NCBI GenBank assembly: GCA_016764535.1
Contig: JAESRR010000251.1
Coordinates: 1 to 5,609, forward strand
Reading direction: 5' to 3'
Source: Cohaesibacteraceae bacterium
GTDB lineage: Bacteria; Pseudomonadota; Alphaproteobacteria; Rhizobiales; Cohaesibacteraceae
DNA length: 5,609 nt
The position numbers were made by a program, and so were the translations under genes. Below the pieces are notes generated by a model. The model had not been told where the DNA came from. It saw only the letters and a list, made by a program, of their open reading frames with translations, and searched no databases. This document shows, in pieces, positions 1 to 4,541 of this stretch. Position 1 is the stretch's first letter; each line of letters begins with the position of its first letter.

Positions 1-66
1 TCTGCTGATCTGGAATTGATCGAGGTTGTTACACCTGCTGATTTTACAACGGAAAATGTAACCTGA
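1..66 (+). CDS. C-terminal fragment of an upstream gene, cupin-like
   Basis: The window opens inside a reading frame (frame 1) of 21 codons that ends at TGA 64-66. The peptide, SADLELIEVVTPADFTTENV followed by T, has an alternating hydrophobic strand (LELIEVV) followed by a 'TPADFTTENV' tail. That tail resembles the end of many small single-domain cupin proteins, in which the last beta strand is followed by a 'SPADFxTxDV' motif. The rest of the gene lies outside the window, so its substrate and start cannot be judged. It converges on the aquaporin gene, whose stop lies 47 bp downstream. The cupin assignment is by resemblance only; that this is a coding tail is more secure than the family. Confidence 0.5.
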   Translation, partial: SADLELIEVVTPADFTTENVT

Positions 67-113
67 AGATATGTGGATTTCACCCATGGATTGTGGAAAC
101 TACGTATCTCCGG

Positions 114-779
114 CTACTTTGCGGGATCTGTTTCACGTCCAAATAGCCAGTCAAATGTAATTGCCGCTACCACCGCCGCGAAAAGCTGTACCAGAATGAA
201 GACAGGAATATGCGCCGGGCTGATGCCTGCGAAAGTGTCGCTGAGGCTTCGTGCGATGGTGACGGCAGGGTTGGCAAATGAAGTTGACGAGGTAAACCAG
301 TACCCGGCCGTGATGTAAAGCCCGACGGCATAGGGAACAGCATCGGGCCTTGATTTAAGGCAGCCAAGGATCGTTGCAATCAGCCCGAAAGTGGCGACGA
401 ATTCGCCGGTCCATTTTCCGACGCCTGTTCGTGCGATGGTTGATAAATCAATTAATGGAAGATCAAACATGAGCTGGGCGATCATCACGCCACAGATCCC
501 GCCGATGATTTGTACGATGATATATTGCACGGCGTGTGTTGGCCTGATGTCCCCGCGAAGTGCAAAAACCAGTGTTACTGCAGGATTGAAATGTGCTCCG
601 GAAACCGGGCCAAAAATCAGAATGATTACAACAAGTATTGCGCCGGTAGGTAACGTGTTTCCAAGCAATGCGAGGCCTTCTATACCGCCGGACAGCCTGT
701 CCGCCATAATGCCGGATCCGATTATCACAGCCAGCAGAAACAGGGTTCCCAGCCATTCGGCAAACAGTCGGCGCGTCAT
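114..779 (-). CDS. aqpS: AqpS-like aquaporin (MIP family), probable arsenite/metalloid channel
   Basis: A 221-residue membrane channel of the major intrinsic protein family. Two half-helix motifs are visible: SGAHFNPAVTL with NPA at residues 65-67, and SFANPAVTIARSLSDTFAGI with NPA at 170-172, in a protein made almost entirely of hydrophobic segments (about six membrane spans). The residue after the second NPA is Val173 rather than the Arg of classical aquaporins. Rhizobial AqpS, which sits next to arsR and conducts arsenite and related metalloids, is known for this replacement. The aspartate typical of glycerol facilitators (NPARD) is also absent. I place the start at ATG 777-779 (MTRRLFAEWLGTLF): a GGGA lies 8 nt upstream, and the promoter predicted at 813-840 would start transcription near 806, downstream of the alternative GTG at 807-809. 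It is divergent from arsR, so co-regulation by arsenic is the likely role. Transport direction and substrate are inferred. Confidence 0.88.
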   Translation of the reverse strand: MTRRLFAEWLGTLFLLAVIIGSGIMADRLSGGIEGLALLGNTLPTGAILVVIILIFGPVSGAHFNPAVTLVFALRGDIRPTHAVQYIIVQIIGGICGVMIAQLMFDLPLIDLSTIARTGVGKWTGEFVATFGLIATILGCLKSRPDAVPYAVGLYITAGYWFTSSTSFANPAVTIARSLSDTFAGISPAHIPVFILVQLFAAVVAAITFDWLFGRETDPAK

Positions 780-812
780 TTTTCTGGTCCCGATTGGTCT
801 AAAAAACACAGC

Positions 813-840
813 GATATATCGGCGTGTGCCGAATTGTCAA
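813..840 (-). promoter_or_regulatory. Candidate sigma-70 promoter of the aquaporin gene
   Basis: On the minus strand there is a perfect TTGACA (-35, positions 840-835), a 16-nt spacer and TATATC (-10, positions 818-813, four of six consensus bases). Transcription would begin near 806, leaving a leader of about 27 nt before ATG 779. Two palindromes overlap the element: GATATATC (813-820) on the -10 box, and TCGGC-GTGT-GCCGA (819-832) within the spacer. Either could be an operator half or simple coincidence. Confidence 0.55.
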
Positions 841-844
841 TATA

Positions 845-877
845 AATCAACAGTTCGTGTGTCGGTTGTTGTTGATT
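845..877. promoter_or_regulatory. Inverted repeat between aquaporin and arsR genes, candidate ArsR operator
   Basis: AATCAACA (845-852) and TGTTGATT (870-877) form a perfect 8-bp inverted repeat with a 17-bp spacer. It lies in the divergent 780-915 intergenic region, immediately upstream of the aquaporin -35 box. Its right arm overlaps the possible arsR -35. The arms contain ATCAA/TTGAT, the half-site words common in ArsR/SmtB operators, but the classical spacing is much shorter (about 6 bp). It may therefore be two separate half-operators rather than one dyad. The position would let one repressor control both directions. Confidence 0.4.
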
Positions 878-900
878 ATTCTTGCATATTTGGTTTTAGT
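872..900 (+). promoter_or_regulatory. Possible arsR promoter (weak match)
   Basis: TTGATT (872-877) and TTTAGT (895-900), separated by 17 nt, each match the sigma-70 consensus at four of six positions. Transcription would start about 907, only about 9 nt before the arsR ATG, and no Shine-Dalgarno sequence is visible there. If the promoter is real, arsR would be translated from a very short or leaderless transcript. TTGCAT/TCTAAT (882-887/906-911) is an alternative pair with 18-nt spacing. Confidence 0.25.
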
Positions 901-915
901 AACTATCTAATAGTA

Positions 916-1236
916 ATGGAGCCAGAAATCGCTATTGAAACATTCACTGCGCTTGCTCAGGAAAGTCGCCTCGCGATTTTTAGATTGCTGGTGCGTGAAG
1001 AGCCCAATGGTCTGGCTGTTGGTGAGATATCGCGAAGGCTCGGTATCGTTCCGTCTACTCTGTCCGGTCATCTGGCTGTGTTAAAACGTGCCAGGTTACT
1101 GAAGTCAATTCGTCAGCAGCGAGAAATTCGCTATTCAGCAAATCTGGCTGCGATCGGTGTTCTGGTAACATATTTACTGGAAGACTGTTGCGAGGGCAAA
1201 GTGGAGAATTGCAGGGAAGTTTTAGTCCCGTTGTAA
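916..1236 (+). CDS. arsR: ArsR-family winged-helix repressor with C-terminal cysteine metalloid site
   Basis: A 106-residue protein, normal length for ArsR/SmtB regulators, which repress metalloid-resistance genes and leave DNA when arsenite or antimonite binds. The N-terminus (ALAQESRLAIFRLLV, residues 12-26) is the family dimer/helix start. Residues 33-63 (LAVGEISRRLGI, then STLSGHLAVLKRARLL) are the helix-turn-helix, followed by the basic wing RQQREIRYS (66-74). The classical CVC metal site of E. coli ArsR in the recognition region is absent. Instead Cys91-Cys92 and Cys99 occur as EDCCEGKVENC, matching the C-terminal three-cysteine arsenite site known from Acidithiobacillus ferrooxidans ArsR. 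The ATG at 916 is chosen because the family homology begins directly after it; the open frame runs further upstream but is unlike the family there. No clear ribosome binding site precedes it. It is divergent from the aquaporin gene and first of a rightward cluster. Confidence 0.9.
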   Translation: MEPEIAIETFTALAQESRLAIFRLLVREEPNGLAVGEISRRLGIVPSTLSGHLAVLKRARLLKSIRQQREIRYSANLAAIGVLVTYLLEDCCEGKVENCREVLVPL

Positions 1237-1263
1237 TGACGGTTTGTGGTGGCAAATGTAAAC

Positions 1264-1267
1264 AGGA
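1264..1267 (+). promoter_or_regulatory. Ribosome binding site that decides the start of the 1275-1745 gene
   Basis: AGGA lies 7 nt before ATG 1275-1277. It favours this start over the upstream in-frame ATG at 1236-1238, which overlaps the arsR stop by one base (TAATG) and has only a distant AGGGA 18 nt away. The longer form would add 13 residues beginning MTVCGGKCKQDNP. Confidence 0.5.
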
Positions 1268-1274
1268 CAACCCC

Positions 1275-1745
1275 ATGGTTGTTGATAATATGATTAAGTA
1301 CGTCTCTTTGATCGACCAGGGCGATCTGCCGAAGCTCGGCGATTTGAAGTCTTTTACCTGTATCATTTTAATAGGTGAAAGCACGCCGGTCGCGCATCAA
1401 CTGGAAATTTGTAAATGGCTGGTTGATTCCGGTTGCAAGTGGATCATGGCCTTTGGCCAGGATTGCGAAATCTGGCATGACACTTCATGCAGTGTTGTGG
1501 CTGATATGACCAGCGATACGACAGCCGGCCAAAATATCATGACAACGTCGCATCGTGATCAAACGATTGATGAAGTGCTGGCGCTGGCCAAACTCTCCAT
1601 GCAGAAGTTCGATAATATATTGATGCTCGATGTGGGTGAAGATGGTAATCAGGACATGTTGCAAACCCTTTTTGATGAAGCGCAGATAAAATCAACGACT
1701 GGTGGTCATACCCGTGTTATGCCAAACTATGGCATCGCACTGTAA
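1275..1745 (+). CDS. Cysteine-rich conserved hypothetical protein, resembles DUF7684
   Basis: A 156-residue, apparently soluble protein with no signal peptide or membrane segment. I do not know its function. From memory it resembles a small family of unknown function catalogued as DUF7684. The recognisable part is a core strand (FTCIILIGE, residues 27-35), a helix ending LEICKWLVDSGCKWIMAFG (43-61), QDCEIWHD (62-69), then a strand NIMTTSHRD (87-95) and a helix VLALAKLS (101-108). The alternation of beta strands and helices suggests a small alpha/beta fold. Five cysteines (29, 46, 54, 64, 72) crowd the first half, and two more (CGGKC) would be added if translation began at 1236. The gene follows arsR closely and its 3' end overlaps the phosphatase gene by 17 nt, so it is probably cotranscribed and arsenic-regulated. 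A thiol-based metalloid or redox role is a guess from context, not shown. Confidence 0.75.
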   Translation: MVVDNMIKYVSLIDQGDLPKLGDLKSFTCIILIGESTPVAHQLEICKWLVDSGCKWIMAFGQDCEIWHDTSCSVVADMTSDTTAGQNIMTTSHRDQTIDEVLALAKLSMQKFDNILMLDVGEDGNQDMLQTLFDEAQIKSTTGGHTRVMPNYGIAL

Positions 1746-2340
1746 AACCCTCTGGCAGCTTCAGAATCGCACAGAATTTTTTATTCTACGGCACGGTCAG
1801 ACGGCATGGAATAAGGAAAGTCGCCTTCAGGGGCAGACCGAAGTTTCGCTTGATTCAACAGGGCGACAGCAAGCTGGTGATGCAGCTCAATTGCTCGTTG
1901 ATCAAAATATCAGGCTCATTGTCAGCTCTCCATTATCCCGGGCTCTCGACACCGCCAATATCATCGCGGATGTGCTGAATATCCCGGTGAAAACCGATGC
2001 CGCTTTTATCGAGCGCGGCTTTGGTGCGCTGGAAGGGCAACATCTTGTCGGCATTATGCCGGACAGGCCGCAAGGTTTGGGGCTGGCCTATAGCACTGAT
2101 CTTTATGATGACGCCGAACCCTGGAATGCTGTTTGCGCGCGGGTTCTTGGTGCAACCGATAAATGGCTTGGCGAGATTGGGAATGGTAGAATATTGTTCG
2201 TTGGGCATTATGCTGTGATGTGCGCTTTCAGCCAACAATTATGTGGTGAAGTGCAGGTGATCAGGAATGCCGAACCTTACCGGTTCATCCCCGGTGATTA
2301 TGCGTGGGATTTAACCCGGATAACGGCAACTAATGACTAA
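1729..2340 (+). CDS. Histidine phosphatase superfamily protein (phosphoglycerate mutase-like)
   Basis: A 203-residue cytoplasmic enzyme of the RHG family, in which a histidine accepts the phosphate during hydrolysis or transfer. The catalytic set is complete: Arg21-His22-Gly23 in FFILRHGQTAWN, Arg71 in SSPLSRALDTA, Glu95 in FIERGFGALEG and His160 in FVGHYAVM. The second histidine motif (VGHYAVM) differs from the common 'SHGG' form. Length fits small-molecule phosphatases such as the cobalamin/phosphoserine/fructose-2,6-bisphosphatase groups; the substrate cannot be read from the sequence. The start is uncertain: ATG 1729 is chosen, but GTG at 1702 or 1714 is possible (GGTGG lies 8 nt before 1714), and about 14 residues precede the usual family start. 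It overlaps the preceding gene by 17 nt and is the third gene of the arsR cluster, an unusual partner for an arsenic regulator. Its stop overlaps the convergent VOC gene. Confidence 0.87.
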   Translation: MASHCKTLWQLQNRTEFFILRHGQTAWNKESRLQGQTEVSLDSTGRQQAGDAAQLLVDQNIRLIVSSPLSRALDTANIIADVLNIPVKTDAAFIERGFGALEGQHLVGIMPDRPQGLGLAYSTDLYDDAEPWNAVCARVLGATDKWLGEIGNGRILFVGHYAVMCAFSQQLCGEVQVIRNAEPYRFIPGDYAWDLTRITATND

Positions 2341-2708
2341 TCGATAGATTTACGAAATGCCTTGCTGGAAATAGAAATGCTGTTTTTGGATGGGTCCTTC
2401 GCATTAGCATATGCATAGTTCGCACCTTTGTGTATCGGGCCAAATTCAAGCCCCTTTTCCAATGCCTGTTTGCAAAACTGTTCGACATCATCCACGTCAA
2501 ATACCAGTTTCACCAGCACCTGGCCCTGTTTCAGGCCCTTGCCCGCCTGATGTAACGCAATTGTTGGTCCACCGTCAGGGCAGACAAGTTCAACAATCCG
2601 GTCTCCCTCTTCGCGTCTATCTTCAAACCCGAAGATCTTGCAGTAGAATTCAACGGATTTTTCAATGTCTTTTACGTAAAGCAGAACCCTGCCAATTCGT
2701 GCCGCCAT
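2337..2708 (-). CDS. VOC (glyoxalase/bleomycin-resistance fold) protein, metal ligands missing
   Basis: A 123-residue single vicinal-oxygen-chelate module pair, normal length for the family. The opening RVLLYVKDIEKSVEFYCKIFGF (residues 7-28) and the closing YANAKDPSKNSISISS (100-115) mark the two beta-alpha-beta-beta-beta halves, with FDVDDVEQFCKQALEKG (70-86) starting the second. At the positions that usually hold metal ligands I read Arg7 (for His), Lys67 (for His) and Ser112 (for Glu), so it probably does not bind a catalytic metal and may act by ligand binding or sequestration. The start ATG 2708 has AGGA 8 nt upstream. It follows the sigma-factor gene after 26 nt and is the last gene of the SDR-sigma-VOC operon. 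Its stop overlaps the stop of the convergent phosphatase gene by 4 nt. The substrate is unknown. Confidence 0.85.
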   Translation of the reverse strand: MAARIGRVLLYVKDIEKSVEFYCKIFGFEDRREEGDRIVELVCPDGGPTIALHQAGKGLKQGQVLVKLVFDVDDVEQFCKQALEKGLEFGPIHKGANYAYANAKDPSKNSISISSKAFRKSID

Positions 2709-2734
2709 AACCGCTTTCCTTTAAAGTCACACTA

Positions 2735-3619
2735 TCAAACTCGCTGCCATTGCGTATCTTCCATAACATAGCGGGCGTAACGGAAATCACGAATGTTCAA
2801 CACCGTGTCACCGTCAAACTCCACCAAAATGAAATAGCCAGGTTGTTTGGCTGGGTCGGCGCGATCCATCACCAGAATGGCTGCCTGGCCTTCGACCAAG
2901 CCGGGGACAAGGACCCAGTCCTGTTGCCGCGAGTAGTTTCCAAAATAGCCGCCTACAGCCTCCCGGCCATTGCGATCTTCAACCGATACCAGTTCCAGAT
3001 GGACTTCCGAGGACAACATATCGCGCAGAATATCGAACTGATGGGCGTTAAAGCAGCTGGTATAGCGCTCAAGCTTTTGGCGCTGCTCGTCCGAAAGGGC
3101 GACCGGGGTTTGATCATCCAGTTTGGCGTGATCTTGCAGCAAAGCCCTGCCACGATGCAGCGCAGATTTTACAGATGACACCGTGCTTTGTGTCAGCCCC
3201 GCCACTTCATCAGCAGAATATCCAAGGACATCACGTAGAATAACGGTGCTGCGCTGCTTTGGTGTCAGCGACAGGAAGGGGCGCAGATTATCTGCCGTTT
3301 CGCTGCATTTGGGCATTTCACTAAAAGATGGCATCTCCAGGCTGAAGCTTTGTTTCATGGCGATTTCACTGTTGCGGGCACGGATGTGATTGAGCGCTGT
3401 ATTATGGGCAATGCGGAACAGCCATGGCCCGATTTCTTCAATCATCGTGCCGTTGCGGACGGCCTTTGATGCGTTGAACAACGCCTCCTGCAACACATCT
3501 TCGCCATCAATCACCGAACCGGTCATTCGGGCGCAATAGCGGTGCAGTTTTGGTCGTAAATCCGGCAGGGCTGCCTCAAACCCCGCCAGTTGCATGTCAA
3601 TTTGTGAACGTGCCGTCAT
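2735..3619 (-). CDS. ECF-type RNA polymerase sigma factor with C-terminal SnoaL/NTF2-like domain
   Basis: A 294-residue alternative sigma factor, about 100 residues longer than plain ECF factors. Sigma region 2 spans about 22-84 (DGEDVLQEALFNASKA at 38-53 and WLFRIAHNTALNHIRAR at 66-82). Region 4 spans about 112-162 (LTPKQRSTVILRDVLGYSADEVAGL, then STVSSVKSALHRGRALLQ, the helix-turn-helix that reads the -35 box). Residues about 180-290 form a SnoaL/NTF2-like domain (YTSCFNAHQFDILRDML ... GYFILVEFDGDTVLNIRDFRYARYVM). Such tails are known in the SigJ/ECF41-like and related groups, where the tail rather than an anti-sigma factor controls activity. The WLPEP and DGGG signatures of ECF41 are not seen, so this is a different group. 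The start codon lies 1 nt after the SDR stop, implying translational coupling. No anti-sigma gene is nearby. The gene probably controls its own operon. Confidence 0.9.
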   Translation of the reverse strand: MTARSQIDMQLAGFEAALPDLRPKLHRYCARMTGSVIDGEDVLQEALFNASKAVRNGTMIEEIGPWLFRIAHNTALNHIRARNSEIAMKQSFSLEMPSFSEMPKCSETADNLRPFLSLTPKQRSTVILRDVLGYSADEVAGLTQSTVSSVKSALHRGRALLQDHAKLDDQTPVALSDEQRQKLERYTSCFNAHQFDILRDMLSSEVHLELVSVEDRNGREAVGGYFGNYSRQQDWVLVPGLVEGQAAILVMDRADPAKQPGYFILVEFDGDTVLNIRDFRYARYVMEDTQWQRV

Positions 3620-3620
3620 G

Positions 3621-4367
3621 CTATTTCATTTGTTCCATGCCGGTTCCGGTGATGCCATAGGTTCCGGTGTTGCTGCCGGTTTGATCTTCAAGCAATCCCA
3701 TTACATGATCGCCAATCAATTCAGGCGTCAATGGTTTTTCCCACTGGGACATAAACTGTTCCGGCTCGATGGAGCGCGCCTTTGCATAGGCACCCGCTGC
3801 GTCCCCGGCAATGCCGGACCCGACGATCAGCTGTTTTGGATAGATGGTATAAAAGCGCAGATCCCTGTCATCGCGATCAGATTCCCATGAGCCATAATTG
3901 GAGATGTAGTGCTGCATGCGTTTGGCACCGGCATAACCTCCCGACATTGGTGATCCGGCGAGAGCTGCGCCACTGGCAAAGCTGACAATTGCGCTGCCTT
4001 TGGCAAGGGGAGCTTTAAGCGCAGCTGTAACAAATTCAAAAGCGATTTTGGTGTCAGTGTTCCACGCGGCGCTGAACTCTTCCCATGAGAGATCGGACAG
4101 CGCGCCCATGTCTGGCTGTTTGCCTCCGGCAAGGATAATCAGGTCAGGTGCATAATCGGCGATCAATTGCCTTGCTGTGCCATCCGCAGACGCGTCAAGA
4201 GCCAGTGTCTGTACAGTGGCATTGTCTGCCTTTAACGCATCAAGATGCTTTTGTGTGCGAGCGATTGCGACAGTATTGACGCCCTGTTGTGCGAGTTTGA
4301 TCGATAGATCGCGGCCGACACCGCGACTGCCACCAATGACCAGTGCCGTTTTGTATTGAATTGCCAT
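3621..4367 (-). CDS. Short-chain dehydrogenase/reductase (SDR), classical type
   Basis: A 248-residue NAD(P)-dependent oxidoreductase of normal length for classical SDRs, soluble. The Rossmann motif is ALVIGGSRGVG with GGSRGVG at 12-18. Arg15 and Arg37 (VAIAR) suggest NADP(H) preference, and Asp58 (LALDAS) contacts adenine. The LAGG motif (79-82) replaces the common NNAG. Asn103, Ser132 (SFASGAALAG), Tyr145 and Lys149 (YAGAK) form the catalytic tetrad. The substrate is not deducible. ATG 4367 has AGGGA 8 nt upstream. It is the first gene of a leftward operon and ends 1 nt before the sigma-factor start. SDR or NAD-dependent epimerase partners are a recurring theme for SnoaL-tailed sigma factors, so it is likely an output of that regulator. 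Confidence 0.9.
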   Translation of the reverse strand: MAIQYKTALVIGGSRGVGRDLSIKLAQQGVNTVAIARTQKHLDALKADNATVQTLALDASADGTARQLIADYAPDLIILAGGKQPDMGALSDLSWEEFSAAWNTDTKIAFEFVTAALKAPLAKGSAIVSFASGAALAGSPMSGGYAGAKRMQHYISNYGSWESDRDDRDLRFYTIYPKQLIVGSGIAGDAAGAYAKARSIEPEQFMSQWEKPLTPELIGDHVMGLLEDQTGSNTGTYGITGTGMEQMK

Positions 4368-4403
4368 TTGTAAAATCCCTGTTGAAGCCGTGTTGCTAAA
4401 AGG

Positions 4404-4431
4404 AAGACACAGCGGGAATGCAAAAGGGTTC
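4404..4431 (-). promoter_or_regulatory. Candidate ECF-sigma promoter upstream of the SDR-sigma-VOC operon
   Basis: On the minus strand GAACCC (4431-4426) is followed after 16 nt by TGTCTT (4409-4404). The layout and the words resemble the AAC-type -35 and (C)GTC-type -10 boxes recognised by ECF sigma factors. Transcription would start near 4397, leaving a leader of about 30 nt before the SDR ATG. No better sigma-70 pair was seen in the 4368-4541 intergenic region in this direction. Recognition by the sigma factor encoded in this same operon is inference. Confidence 0.35.
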
Positions 4432-4526
4432 GGTTGGGGTGAAGTTATTTTGAGCGAACATATCTGTCATTGAAAATCCATGCTCTAACTGCACTTCTGT
4501 CCTCGTTCAGTTTTCGGGGCACCTGG

Positions 4527-4531
4527 AAGGA
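4527..4531 (+). promoter_or_regulatory. Ribosome binding site supporting the TTG start of the serine hydrolase
   Basis: AAGGA lies 10 nt before TTG 4542-4544. From that TTG the protein begins with a textbook signal peptide. The frame also stays open back to TTG 4470, but that codon has no ribosome binding site and would add 24 polar residues in front of the signal sequence. No in-frame ATG occurs before the signal peptide ends. Confidence 0.5.
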
Positions 4532-4541
4532 CAATGCAGCT

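Noticed and set aside
78..99. Imperfect hairpin TTTCAC / GTGGAAA between the convergent cupin-like and aquaporin genes, as a terminator
   Set aside because: The stem is short, AT-rich and bulged, with no T-run on either side; too weak to call.
780..809. Ten-residue N-terminal extension of the aquaporin from GTG 809
   Set aside because: It has no ribosome binding site, and the predicted transcription start near 806 lies downstream of it; the family homology begins at MTRRLFAEWLG.
391..915. Open frame extending arsR 175 codons upstream on the plus strand
   Set aside because: It lies opposite the aquaporin gene, shows no ArsR-family residues before Met 916, and the aquaporin has clear NPA motifs on the other strand.
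2750..3178. 142-codon plus-strand frame opposite the sigma-factor gene
   Set aside because: It is a shadow of the sigma-factor gene, which has recognisable sigma-2, sigma-4 and SnoaL-like domains; the plus-strand peptide shows no family motif.
4465..4491. TGTCATT at 4465-4471 as the -35 of an ECF41-type promoter (TGTCACA-N16-CGTC) for the serine hydrolase
   Set aside because: No CGTC occurs at the required spacing downstream.
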